In this document: piece by piece, positions 8,377-17,088 of the stretch
How positions within the stretch are numbered: position 1 is the stretch's first letter
Layout: every line of letters starts with the position of its first letter
NCBI RefSeq assembly: GCF_030409685.1
Contig: NZ_JAUFQJ010000007.1
Coordinates: 462,136 to 526,135, forward strand
Reading direction: 5' to 3'
Source: Ferruginibacter paludis
Lineage (GTDB): Bacteria; Bacteroidota; Bacteroidia; Chitinophagales; Chitinophagaceae
Length of the DNA stretch: 64,000 bases
Translations under genes and position numbers: made by a program
Notes under the pieces: model-generated
Databases searched by the model: none
Told to the model about the DNA's origin: nothing
The model's input: only the letters and a program-made list of their open reading frames with translations

Positions 8377-9822
8377 TTAATTAAATCCCACTTTCCCTTT
8401 TACCGAGTCAAACAATTTCTTTGAATTATAACCAACACCGTTTTTAAACACATACTGCACTTTACGGATATCACTGATATTCTTTGACGGATCGCCTTCA
8501 ATCACTAACAGGTCAGCCGATTTTCCAATCTCAATAGTACCAACTGATTTATCAAACCCTAATGCAACGGAGCCATTTTGTGTCGCAATTTTAATCGCCT
8601 GCAAAGGAGTAAAGCCATCTGCTTCCACCAGTAATTCAATTGCCCGCCAGTTGCCGTAACCGGCCAAGGTTCCGCCATTACCGGTGGGGTCGGTACCCAC
8701 CGTTAACAGGCCACCCATATCATTAAGGAGCTTTTCCATTTTGGCAGCTTTTGCAAATGCTTTATCATAATCAGTTATGCCTTTAGCAGATTTGGTATTG
8801 ACCAGTCTTTTTAAATAAAAGTCCCTTGTATCCGGTGACATGGCACTCACTGCATCTTCAACAGGCAACGGTTGCGTAGAGGTAGCGCCTTCAAATACAG
8901 CAAGCGAAGAAGTGATGCCTGTTTTTTTATCAATCAAGAATTGGATAAATTGTTTTACACTATCACTTTGGATATCGAGGTTTCCCAATCCTTTGATGGC
9001 AGTGCCGGTTTCAGGCTTCTCATTTTCCTTTTTACCCGCAGCAAAATCGGTACTGACCATAAATCCATGTTCTAAATTATCCATGCCCAATAAAGCTGCT
9101 TCACGATACTTAACGATATCGAGATGGCCAGTGATTTTCAACTTTCTTTTATGCACTGCATCAATAGCAGCTTTTAAAATTGGTTTATCAACCCCCATGT
9201 ATGCTTTAAAAGAAGTGAAGCCCTGGTCGGCCCAATAGTTTACAAATGCTGCCGCTTCCTCCGGTGTTTTGTTTTCTTTCATTTGCGGGAAATTGGATGA
9301 CTTACCCTGGATATAAGGTGCTGTAAGTTCCATTGACGGACCCGGTAATAAACCCAGGTCGATGTCTTTTTTTATGCGCAGGTCAGAATAAGGTTCAATG
9401 CTGCCGCAGGTTCTGATGGTGGTGGCGCCTGCTGCCAGGTACAAGCGGGGAAAGGTAAAAGGCAATTGCTTTAAGTGGAGATAGCGGGTGCCGATGTCAT
9501 GTGCTGATATGTACATGTGCTCATGGAGCATGACCAGGCCGGGCATGAGCGCTTTGCCATTTAAGTCGATGAGCTTTGCACCCTTTGGCAGTTGCAGTGT
9601 TGCATCATCACCCATCCATTTAATTTTACCATTGCTGATAATAACGGATTGATGCGGCTTTGCATCATTGCCTTTGCCATCAATCAACAAAGCATTTTTA
9701 AACACCGTAACAGAGTCGTTGTACTCAATGTATTTTTTTGTTTCATCGCTGAATGTGGTTTGGGAGAATGCAGGCGCAATGAAAAATGAAACCAGGATAA
9801 AAGCAAGTAATATTCGTTTCAT
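8377..9822 (-). CDS. Exported amidohydrolase (imidazolonepropionase-like)
   Basis: The protein has 481 residues with signal peptide MKRILLAFILVSFFIAPAFSQ. It is a metal-dependent amidohydrolase: an N-terminal beta-sandwich strand set (LIDGKGNDAKPHQSVI), the metal motif LHEHMY after PGL, a His at ITGHLD, LEHGF, and a late Asp in TVGTDPTGNGG. The C-terminal segment GTIEIGKSADLLVIEGDPSKNI (split by the usual G-K-x-ADLLV) completes the composite domain. Bacteroidota encode many such exported enzymes with undefined cyclic-amide or peptide substrates. It is separated by 8 bases from the NTF2-like gene at 9831, so the two are probably co-transcribed, with 9831 upstream. Confidence 0.87.
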   Translation of the reverse strand: MKRILLAFILVSFFIAPAFSQTTFSDETKKYIEYNDSVTVFKNALLIDGKGNDAKPHQSVIISNGKIKWMGDDATLQLPKGAKLIDLNGKALMPGLVMLHEHMYISAHDIGTRYLHLKQLPFTFPRLYLAAGATTIRTCGSIEPYSDLRIKKDIDLGLLPGPSMELTAPYIQGKSSNFPQMKENKTPEEAAAFVNYWADQGFTSFKAYMGVDKPILKAAIDAVHKRKLKITGHLDIVKYREAALLGMDNLEHGFMVSTDFAAGKKENEKPETGTAIKGLGNLDIQSDSVKQFIQFLIDKKTGITSSLAVFEGATSTQPLPVEDAVSAMSPDTRDFYLKRLVNTKSAKGITDYDKAFAKAAKMEKLLNDMGGLLTVGTDPTGNGGTLAGYGNWRAIELLVEADGFTPLQAIKIATQNGSVALGFDKSVGTIEIGKSADLLVIEGDPSKNISDIRKVQYVFKNGVGYNSKKLFDSVKGKVGFN

Positions 9823-9830
9823 AAATTTTA

Positions 9831-10274
9831 TTAATTACGTTTGATCAATGATGAATGTAATACTTTGACTTTCCACTTGTTTCTCTCATTTACTACAATC
9901 ACTGTTTCCAGCCATTTTACAGAAGTCTGTTTACCATCCTTTGTAATTTCAGAACTAAGATTGTAAGTTGTCCATGCTACGTTTTTATCAATGGTTGTGT
10001 TGATAAAGTCAAGGGTATCAATGCGCTTAAAATCGGTTGCTGTATTTAATGTAATTGCCCTGTTGATAAGCGTATCCAGATTCCAGGCCATTCCATATTC
10101 ATACAGGCTTATATCATCAGCACAATATTGTTTTAAGCTGACAGAGTCCCGGTTGGATAATGCGTCAAATAATTTGGTCACTGTTTGTTGCACTGCCTGC
10201 TGGGTTTGGTTTGATTGTGCCTGCAACAGCGCCGTAAATAAAATTGCAATTCCAAATAGTTGTATTTTTTTCAT
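9831..10274 (-). CDS. Exported NTF2-like (SnoaL/DUF4440-type) protein
   Basis: The protein has 147 residues with signal peptide MKKIQLFGIAILFTALLQAQ. The rest has the pattern of a SnoaL/DUF4440 domain: an N-terminal helix pair (VTKLFDALSNRDSVSLKQYC) followed by strands ending in WLETVIVVNERNKWKVKVLHSS. These cone-shaped folds bind small ligands or act as simple isomerases or hydrolases; no catalytic residues can be assigned. It is spaced 8 bases from the amidohydrolase downstream and 23 bases from a second NTF2-like gene upstream, which suggests an operon. Confidence 0.75.
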   Translation of the reverse strand: MKKIQLFGIAILFTALLQAQSNQTQQAVQQTVTKLFDALSNRDSVSLKQYCADDISLYEYGMAWNLDTLINRAITLNTATDFKRIDTLDFINTTIDKNVAWTTYNLSSEITKDGKQTSVKWLETVIVVNERNKWKVKVLHSSLIKRN

Positions 10275-10297
10275 TGGTAAATCTGTATGACTGATTT

Positions 10298-10792
10298 TTA
10301 ATTCACTTCTTCAGAATGTTTATCGACCATTATTTTTGAATAGTGACAACGAACGGGTTTCCATTGATTGCCAGTTTTCTTAAAAATCCAGGTTTCCCTA
10401 TACCGTTCTTCCACTGTTTTATTATTGGGTAACGAAAAGATCACTTCATTCAAAATGCCGACTACTGCCATGTTAGGGGAACCGGTAAATTCTATCTCCG
10501 ATAACTTTCTTGTTCTTGGCCACCAGTTTTTTGTTTCTTTTATTATGGCAATCATTTCTTCCCGGTTAGTGGTTGCGCCGTTGTGATGAATGATTTTCAT
10601 TGACGGATCCAATAGCTCATTCATCTTTTGCAAGTCCCGGTCATCAAACGATTTAAAGAACTCTTTTACAATTGTTACCACTTCTATTGAATCTGCATTT
10701 TTATCATGCTCATTGATTTTCACCGGCTGGCTATTTGTAGGGTTCGTACATCCAATTATTGCAAGCAGTAATAGGCATACATATTTTTTCAT
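10298..10792 (-). CDS. NTF2-like (DUF4440-type) lipoprotein
   Basis: The protein has 164 residues. MKKYVCLLLLAIIGC is a lipoprotein signal with the lipid-bearing cysteine in LAIIGC. Residues 35-155 follow the NTF2-like plan: a helix with FFKSFDDRDLQKMNELLD, a strand IIHHNG, and final strands RETWIFKKTGNQWKPVRCHYSKI. It is probably anchored in the membrane facing the periplasm. It leads the small-protein pair with 9831, suggesting two ligand-binding partners for the amidohydrolase at 8377. That link is inferred from spacing only. Confidence 0.75.
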   Translation of the reverse strand: MKKYVCLLLLAIIGCTNPTNSQPVKINEHDKNADSIEVVTIVKEFFKSFDDRDLQKMNELLDPSMKIIHHNGATTNREEMIAIIKETKNWWPRTRKLSEIEFTGSPNMAVVGILNEVIFSLPNNKTVEERYRETWIFKKTGNQWKPVRCHYSKIMVDKHSEEVN

Positions 10793-10845
10793 CTTGTTTG
10801 TTTAATAAGTAAATGTCTTGGGGGCAATGTTTTTGTGATTATTTT

Positions 10846-12030
10846 TTACAAATAACTCAACCACCATTTTTCTTTGTGCGCTTGTTTATACAACATGTAT
10901 TTTTTACAAAATGGATACAGCAGTAAAACAACGCCGATCCAAACGAGGTATACTACCCAAAGCGGGTATCCATATGTTAAGAGTTGTTGGCTTTGAAATC
11001 CTTTAGCAGTTATAATCATGTCCTGCCAATGGCCGCCCGTAATCACCAGACCTATAACGGCAAAAACATGAATCACTAACATGTGCAGGAAGTAATAGAA
11101 CAAAGGTACACTTCCAAATACCAAAAAGAAATCAGTGACCTTGGTTTTGATGGTTTCAAAAGCATATAAAAACAATAGGGCAGGCCCAATCGTAATGCAG
11201 AGAAATAATAGCGAAGGAGGATATTTTGTCACCTTAAAAAATGACAGTATTGTTTTGGTACGGCTATCCTGCACTGACCATGGCACTAAATCACCATACA
11301 CATTCAAACCTCGTAAAACCAAAAATAAAACAAGCGACCCAAGGCCCAATCCCAGTAGCCATTTTTTGCGGAGTGTTGCATCAAAATCTTTCTGGTAAAA
11401 TGTTCCAAATAAGTATCCCAGTGCCATCAGGCCAATCCAGGGAATAAGCGGATAGTGTAGAAAGAAGATATGGCCTGAACCTGATACCAGCACATTCTCA
11501 TGATGTAAAACGTCCCAAACGATTGACTGGAAACTATGTCCCTGCACCACAATGCCATCGAGGGCATTGTGCCCTGCAACCAGTAGCATTCCAATTGCTA
11601 AAATTATTTTCCGGGGAAGAAAGATGAGGATGGATAAGCATACCATGCTGCATCCGATCGCCCAAATAACCTGGAAAATATGTATGCTGTAGGTGATATC
11701 GAAAGTCCAGATAAAATTGTTGATTATTGTTTCAAGAAAAATAAGCCAGATACCCCTGGTGAAAAGAAATTTAAACAGCTGTTTTTTTGATTTATTGCTT
11801 CCATAAAGAAACGCAGACGTACCAGACAGGAATACAAAAACAGGAGCACAAAAATTGGTAATAAAACGGGTAAAGAAAAGGATAGGGGTGGTGGTTTTTA
11901 AATCTGTCGGGTCACCAAAAATGGAACCATAGTGAAAATAATCTCTTACATGGTCTAGTGCCATAATAGCCATTACCACCCCCCTTAAAATATCTATAGA
12001 TTCTATTCTTGCTTTTGCAATTGCTTTCAT
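10846..12030 (-). CDS. HGSNAT-like membrane acyltransferase
   Basis: The protein has 394 residues and is the fourth paralog in the window. It opens MKAIAKARIESIDILRG and continues MALDHVRDYFH. The shared motifs TRFITNFCAP, TRGIWLIFLE, VTKYPPSLL and the tail HKEKWWLSYL are present, with about ten membrane segments. It lies 53 bases downstream of the NTF2-like lipoprotein's start region and 38 bases beyond the dioxygenase at 12069, so it may belong to the run of minus-strand genes from 12956 to 8377. Acyl donor and acceptor are unknown. Confidence 0.88.
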   Translation of the reverse strand: MKAIAKARIESIDILRGVVMAIMALDHVRDYFHYGSIFGDPTDLKTTTPILFFTRFITNFCAPVFVFLSGTSAFLYGSNKSKKQLFKFLFTRGIWLIFLETIINNFIWTFDITYSIHIFQVIWAIGCSMVCLSILIFLPRKIILAIGMLLVAGHNALDGIVVQGHSFQSIVWDVLHHENVLVSGSGHIFFLHYPLIPWIGLMALGYLFGTFYQKDFDATLRKKWLLGLGLGSLVLFLVLRGLNVYGDLVPWSVQDSRTKTILSFFKVTKYPPSLLFLCITIGPALLFLYAFETIKTKVTDFFLVFGSVPLFYYFLHMLVIHVFAVIGLVITGGHWQDMIITAKGFQSQQLLTYGYPLWVVYLVWIGVVLLLYPFCKKYMLYKQAHKEKWWLSYL

Positions 12031-12068
12031 AGTCTGACTGGCTGCTTCTAGTTTTTTGAAATATTTTA

Positions 12069-12956
12069 TTAATTGTATTTTAAAACTTTTGTGCCATACA
12101 TAGTCTTATCAATTGTTCGCTGTATAGCTACTTTTACAGTTCCGTCTTTTTGCAATTCAAAAGTTGCTTTGGGATAACCGATTCCCGCTTCAAAGGTGTT
12201 ATTGCCAATGTATTTTAAAGCAGCCCTTAATTGCCCGTTACTTTTCATAAAAAGCAAGTCATCATTTTTAATGAACTCTACTGTATTATTATCTCCAATA
12301 TCAAAGAGGCCGGTAACCTTTTCATACACTTTTTTATCCAACGGAATTTCTTTACGCATGGTCACATTGAAAACAACTTCGCTTTGGCCTGCTTTGTTGG
12401 TAGCAATATCCAGTATCCTGTTTACTGCCTGCGGAGCAGACGCCCATTTATCGGTTTCAACATATTTGCCTCCTTTGAAATAGATTTGAGTGATAAGGTC
12501 TTGCTGACCGGGCACTGAAACCCGCATGTGAATGTGCGCAGGTCGCCAGGAGGATTCATCTTTAGGATCGGCTTTATAGGGCACGGGCAAAATCGTTGTA
12601 AATGCGTATTTGCCATCTGTAGTTGTTTTTTGTCCGCCACGATAATGGTAAGCTTCAGAAGTATTGTCGTATACTTCGTTTTCATCGCAATGCCAGATTT
12701 CAACCAATGCATTGCTGACAGGCGTTTTGCCATCTTCTTTAAAAATGCTTCCTTTTAAAACAACAGGTGTTCCTTTTGAACCCCGCAGGATAAGGTTGGT
12801 TTTCAATGGAGCACCCGGTCTGTAAAACGGACCAAGAATATCAGTAGTTGTTGGCGTGTCGCCTTCATAGTTTTTTCCATTCCAGAACAGGCTGCCAAAT
12901 GCGCTGATGCTGAGTGCCGTCAAAGACGAATGCTTGATAAATGTTCTGCGTTGCAT
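12069..12956 (-). CDS. Tat-exported intradiol ring-cleavage dioxygenase
   Basis: The protein has 295 residues. MQRRTFIKHSSLTALSISAF is a twin-arginine signal. The domain at about 35-180 is an intradiol dioxygenase (catechol/protocatechuate type): DILGPFYRPGAP, VEIWHC, then the four Fe(III) ligands in order as the Tyr in NEVYDN, the Tyr in PVPYKA and the two His in RPAHIH. A C-terminal extension of about 100 residues (DNNTVEFIKNDDLLFMKSNG) resembles the small beta domain of the paralog at 17089. Family members open catechol-like rings; export suggests action on aromatics outside the cytoplasm. No further aromatic-degradation genes are nearby. Confidence 0.87.
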   Translation of the reverse strand: MQRRTFIKHSSLTALSISAFGSLFWNGKNYEGDTPTTTDILGPFYRPGAPLKTNLILRGSKGTPVVLKGSIFKEDGKTPVSNALVEIWHCDENEVYDNTSEAYHYRGGQKTTTDGKYAFTTILPVPYKADPKDESSWRPAHIHMRVSVPGQQDLITQIYFKGGKYVETDKWASAPQAVNRILDIATNKAGQSEVVFNVTMRKEIPLDKKVYEKVTGLFDIGDNNTVEFIKNDDLLFMKSNGQLRAALKYIGNNTFEAGIGYPKATFELQKDGTVKVAIQRTIDKTMYGTKVLKYN

Positions 12957-13370
12957 GATGTTTGGTTTTGGTTGGTTGTTGAATGTGCTTTTGCTGTTTT
13001 ATTCGCTAAGTGTTGTATCAATGTGTTTATTTAAACATGGTTTTATTTCATTCGTTCGTCTAAAAATTAAAGCATCATTTAATTGGGTGCTTCTTTTCAA
13101 CATGTTGACTTCGCCTCCGCAGCCGGCGTGGCTGCGTAACTGGAACGCTGCTGCTTTTGCTTCTTTCAAAAAAATATGCTGCGCATTTTTTTGAATTCCG
13201 GCAAGCCGGAACCGAACCAAAAGAGGCAGCTTATCCAGTTACTGTTTTAAATTCGAAACAGGGCTCGTGGACTTCACGCTTTTTTGCAAAGTATTAGTAA
13301 CAATATAAATTTTAAATCGATTAAATAAACGACCTTGAATGTTGTATGTCTATTGTTTGTGTACGGGTTT
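12957..13370. other. Gene-free gap with an inverted-repeat element
   Basis: No convincing gene. Frames crossing this stretch derive from the inverted repeat at 13130-13250. The left part is AT-rich and may contain the promoter of the dioxygenase at 12069; no clear box was found. Confidence 0.5.
13130..13250. repeat. MITE-like inverted repeat with a tight central palindrome
   Basis: GTAACTGGAACGCTGCTGC near 13136 pairs with the reverse complement of the segment near 13215-13244 (CAGTAACTGGATAAGCTGCC on the minus strand). Both arms continue with CTTTTG and CTTC/GTTC. The centre is TTCAAAAAAAT...ATTTTTTTGAA around 13166-13196, and a short GCCGGAATTCCGGC-like GC palindrome lies close by. No coding capacity was seen. 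Confidence 0.5.
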
Positions 13371-14882
13371 TTACTTTTTTAATTTGGCTTCTTCATCAGC
13401 AAGATATTGTAAATAATTGCAGTAAATCAATTGACCCCTACGTACACTGGATATCCTGAAAAACTCATTGGCTGCATGCCATTTTTCATCGCTTAATTCA
13501 AAGCCCAACGGATAGGCATTCAGCCCTAAAATTTCCTTGATAGATAACAGCGATCCAACACTGCCCCCGGTGGCCAATTGCAAAGGTTGTTTGCCGTAAA
13601 TTGTTGATAACACATCAGAGATATACCGGTATTCTTTTGTGTCAGCAGGCAATTGCATCGGGCTTGCATAGCCTTTGCCAAATTTGTATGTAACCGTAGC
13701 GCCTGGCGGACAATTTTTGTTGATGTGCTTTACGATTAAATCAATAATTTCCTTTCCGTTTTGATTGCTTACCAGGCGGCAGGTTATTCTCGCCATCGCA
13801 TTGCCGGGAATAATATTGGAGTGGCCTTCTGCCGCAGTATAACCGCCCTGCATGCCCACAATTTCCAGCGTGGGACGAAACCAGATTCTTTCCAACGGCG
13901 AAAAACTGGTGTCTCCTGCTTCGGCTGTAGTGCCTAATATTTTCATGTCCGTTGCGGGATCATAAGGTATTTTTTTGATCATCTCTTTTTGCTGAGGAGA
14001 TACAGGTACAACCTTATCATAAAACCCTTCCACGGCCACATTACCCTTGTTGTCATAAAAAGAACTGATAATCTGGGACAGGATCAAAACCGCATTGGGT
14101 GTCTTGCCACCAAACTCTCCCGAATGCGCATCAGTATTAGCTGTTTTAATGCTGAATTCCATTTGCGCTGCGCCGCGTAAACTAACTGTCATCGCAGGAT
14201 TGTTTTCATCAATCTGGCCGTCATCCGCGTTCAATGCGAAATCAGCTTTCAGCAAGTCTTTATTTTTTATAAGAAAATCTTTAAAGTAGGGGCTGCCCAC
14301 TTCTTCATTTCCTTCAAACATAAATTTTACATTCACCGGTAATTTTCCGTTGGTGCTCAACATGGCTTCCACCGCCCAGATGGTTGTCATCACACCACTT
14401 TTGTCATCGCTGGCACCGCGGCCAAATATTTTTCCATCTTTAATAACCGGTGCAAAAGGAGGGTTGTCCCATTCTGATTCTTTTACCGGCTGCACATCAT
14501 AATGCGCATAAATTAACACCGTTGGTTTGCCAGGCGCTTTATCCCAGCTGCCATATACTACCGGGTTCCCATCTGTGGGTATTAGTTGCGTGGTGGGGAT
14601 ACCAATGGCTCTTAATTTATTTTGTATCCATGCTGCTGCTTTTTCTACATCAGGCTTATTGGATGGGATAGATGATATACTTGGAATAGATACCAACTCA
14701 ACAAATTCTTTCAGGTGTGCATCCATGTTGTCGTCAATGTATTTTTCATACAGAGGCATCGCTGGTTTTACCTTCTCTTTTTTTGCATTTTTTGTTACTG
14801 TATTTTGTGCCATTAAATGGGTGCTGATAAATGAACTTAACACTGTTAAGAAGATCAGCGTTGTGAATGTTAGTTTCGTCAT
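13371..14882 (-). CDS. Exported M20-family dipeptidase
   Basis: The protein has 503 residues from ATG 14882-14880; the open frame extends 18 codons upstream, but the chosen start gives MTKLTFTTLIFLTVL...LMAQ, a proper signal peptide. The catalytic domain has IYAHYDVQP (metal His and the adjacent Asp), GRGASDDKSG (bridging Asp), EGNEEVGSP (general base Glu and metal Glu) and a late His in EKWHAANEF. The lid domain includes TDAHSGEFGG. This is the carnosinase/CNDP-like dipeptidase branch, two-zinc, periplasmic. The next gene, SDR at 14976, is transcribed toward it and may be co-transcribed. Confidence 0.9.
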   Translation of the reverse strand: MTKLTFTTLIFLTVLSSFISTHLMAQNTVTKNAKKEKVKPAMPLYEKYIDDNMDAHLKEFVELVSIPSISSIPSNKPDVEKAAAWIQNKLRAIGIPTTQLIPTDGNPVVYGSWDKAPGKPTVLIYAHYDVQPVKESEWDNPPFAPVIKDGKIFGRGASDDKSGVMTTIWAVEAMLSTNGKLPVNVKFMFEGNEEVGSPYFKDFLIKNKDLLKADFALNADDGQIDENNPAMTVSLRGAAQMEFSIKTANTDAHSGEFGGKTPNAVLILSQIISSFYDNKGNVAVEGFYDKVVPVSPQQKEMIKKIPYDPATDMKILGTTAEAGDTSFSPLERIWFRPTLEIVGMQGGYTAAEGHSNIIPGNAMARITCRLVSNQNGKEIIDLIVKHINKNCPPGATVTYKFGKGYASPMQLPADTKEYRYISDVLSTIYGKQPLQLATGGSVGSLLSIKEILGLNAYPLGFELSDEKWHAANEFFRISSVRRGQLIYCNYLQYLADEEAKLKK

Positions 14883-14975
14883 CTTTTTTTTTGTTGCAAC
14901 ATAAAGAAATAGTGAAAGTGCCTGCGGATTATGCAAGCACCTTTATAAAAGAATTTTAAATTAGATTTTAAACCG

Positions 14976-15838
14976 CTATTGCTCCGGTCTTGCATTCAGA
15001 CCAAAAGTATTTTGTACTGCATTATAATAATCTTCATCCGTGGCTGCATTCCAATCCACATATTGTTCATCTGTCATTGAAGCCCGCCATTGCAAAAAAG
15101 GTATTGCATCGGGCCCAACCGGGTGGCGCAATTGCCAGCTGTTGCTTTCAGCAATTTCCAATATCTTTTCTGCAACCATAGATGGTTGTGTAGGTGTTTA
15201 AGTGAAGCGGCAAACAAGCCTGCAAAACGTTTCGATTGCGGATATATTGAAGCTTCGTTTATACTGATGTCATTCGCCATTTGTGTATTGATAATGCCCG
15301 GTTCTACAATGGCTACCCGTATATTATGTGGTTTTACTTCCTGTGCCAGTGATTCACTAACAGCCTCCAGCGCAAATTTACTGGCAGAATAAGGGCCTAA
15401 GGGTGTGTTGGCAATTTTACCCGCAATGCTCGTTACATTAATGATACAGCCATTCCTGTTTTTACGCATCAATGGCAATAAAGCCTTTGTGCATCTGAGC
15501 ACCCCAAAGTAATTTGTTTCCATCACATCTTTAAAATTGGCCATTGTCAGTTCTTCAATGGAGCCATGTCGCTCAATGCCTGCATTATTTACCAGTACAT
15601 CAATTGATCCATTCTCACTGAGTATGCCGTCTATACATTGTTTAACTGATGCATCAGAATTCACGTCCATCGCAGCAATGGTTATTGGTAAAGCCTCGTC
15701 TTTAATTTGTTGCTTAAAAGCATTCGCACTTTGCGGACTGCGCATGGTGGCAAAAACGTTATAACCGGCCCGCGCAAAGGCAAGTGCTGTTTCGAGGCCA
15801 ATTCCTTTACTGGTGCCTGTAATAATTACTGATTTCAT
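14976..15838 (-). pseudogene. Short-chain dehydrogenase/reductase with a C-terminal frameshift
   Basis: The first 210 residues are a classical SDR: the NAD(P) motif TGTSKGIG at the start, NNAGIE, and the catalytic YSASK. Just after AASLKH (about 15185-15205) the frame moves. In the original frame the protein ends in an unrelated tail at 15074. In the -1 frame the sequence continues MVAEKILEIAESNSWQLRHP to a stop at 14976, which matches the usual SDR C-terminus with its GPDA and MTDEQY segments. A single missing base would explain this. The catalytic core is intact, so a truncated enzyme may be made. A sequencing or assembly error is an equally good explanation. Confidence 0.75.
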
Positions 15839-15897
15839 TTTCTAAAGTTTTAGCAGTGATTAATTTCTTGTTTATTAAAAAAAAGATACGGGTGACG

Positions 15898-16926
15898 TTA
15901 TTTTTTATCTGCAACAAATTGGTTACTCTCTACATCTTTTAAAAATTTAATGAGGGTATTAAAATAATTTTGCTGGTCATCATACATACTCATATGGCTT
16001 CCGTTGGGGCATAAGTAGGTGTGACTGTAAGGAATTAGCTGTCCCTCTTTTTTCATCTCTGCCGGATTCATTTCATCATACATTCCGCCAATGACAAGCG
16101 TTGGTACTTTAATATCCGGCAGGCGATCCCACATCTCCCAGTCCTTAAAATTTCCTGTTACATGAAATTCATCCACACCCTGCATTTGAATGTAGATAGA
16201 TTGGTTTGCTTTTTTAAAAGCTCTCATTAATGGCTCCGGCCAGCGCTCCATTGGAAGCCTGCAAATGGTTTGCGTATACAATTTACTCATCAGTAAATTT
16301 TGGTATTCCGGGGACTGGTAAGCCTTTAATTTATCCAGCGAATCATAGGTGGCTATGTCAGCCCTGGTTAAATATTTCTTTTTTAATTCTTCTGCGTAGG
16401 GCAGGTAACTTTTAATACCCGCAGTCATATTAGATAATACTGCGCCTTTTACGTGCTGCTGGTATTTGTGTACATATTCCATGGCCAGCATGCTGCCCCA
16501 GGAATGGCCCAGTAAATAAAAAGTATCAAGCCCGAGACCTTTACGCACCTGCTCCACTTCTTCTACGTAGCGGGCAATATTCCAAAGTGAAGTGTCTGTT
16601 GGTGCATCTGAATTGCCACAACCCAATTGATCGTAATAATAAATCTCCATGCCTTCTTTGGGCAGGAAATCTTCGAAACACTCAAAGTAGTCGTGACTAA
16701 AACCAGGGCCGCCGTGCAGCAACAATACTTTTATTTTTCCATCACCAACTTTCTTTGTCCATACATTGTACTTACCATCTACCTGTATCATTTTAGCACC
16801 CCCGGTTTTAACAGTATAAACGCTATCCCTTGTTACGGTAGTAACGTTATTGTCTATATTTTGGGGAGATTGCGTGCATGCGAAAACAGCCCCTGCAATA
16901 ATCGTAGAAAGAATTATTTTTTTCAT
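15898..16926 (-). CDS. Proline iminopeptidase-like S33 alpha/beta hydrolase, lipoprotein
   Basis: The protein has 342 residues. MKKIILSTIIAGAVFAC is a lipoprotein signal with a lipobox ending in Cys17. The alpha/beta-hydrolase core has the oxyanion-hole motif LLHGGPGFSHDYF, the nucleophile in GHSWGSMLA and the His in NGSHMSMYDD. YYDQLGCGNSDAP is the strand typical of the S33 prolyl aminopeptidases, which remove N-terminal proline from peptides. It is likely anchored on the periplasmic side and fits with the exported M20, S9 and M19 peptidases nearby, suggesting salvage of short peptides. It lies 59 bases upstream of the SDR gene. Confidence 0.87.
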   Translation of the reverse strand: MKKIILSTIIAGAVFACTQSPQNIDNNVTTVTRDSVYTVKTGGAKMIQVDGKYNVWTKKVGDGKIKVLLLHGGPGFSHDYFECFEDFLPKEGMEIYYYDQLGCGNSDAPTDTSLWNIARYVEEVEQVRKGLGLDTFYLLGHSWGSMLAMEYVHKYQQHVKGAVLSNMTAGIKSYLPYAEELKKKYLTRADIATYDSLDKLKAYQSPEYQNLLMSKLYTQTICRLPMERWPEPLMRAFKKANQSIYIQMQGVDEFHVTGNFKDWEMWDRLPDIKVPTLVIGGMYDEMNPAEMKKEGQLIPYSHTYLCPNGSHMSMYDDQQNYFNTLIKFLKDVESNQFVADKK

Positions 16927-17088
16927 TTTTTATGTTGCTTTTAGTTAGCTGGTCAGGTACTGGTCTTTCATTTTGCCGTACGATCTAAGTTTTTTAATTA
17001 CTCCATCAATAGCTTCCAAAGTTTTCGGCAACCCCTGATAAATAGAAAATCATTTTTCGATTATTTTTTAACGCCGGAAAAAAGAAGG

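Noticed and set aside
12999..13220. 73-residue minus-strand frame
   Set aside because: It is contained largely in the inverted repeat at 13130-13250 and has no recognisable protein features.
15185..15205. Programmed -1 frameshift in the SDR gene
   Set aside because: No X-XXY-YYZ slippery heptamer is in the correct frame (codons CTT AAA CAC) and no obvious downstream structure; a deletion or read error explains it better.
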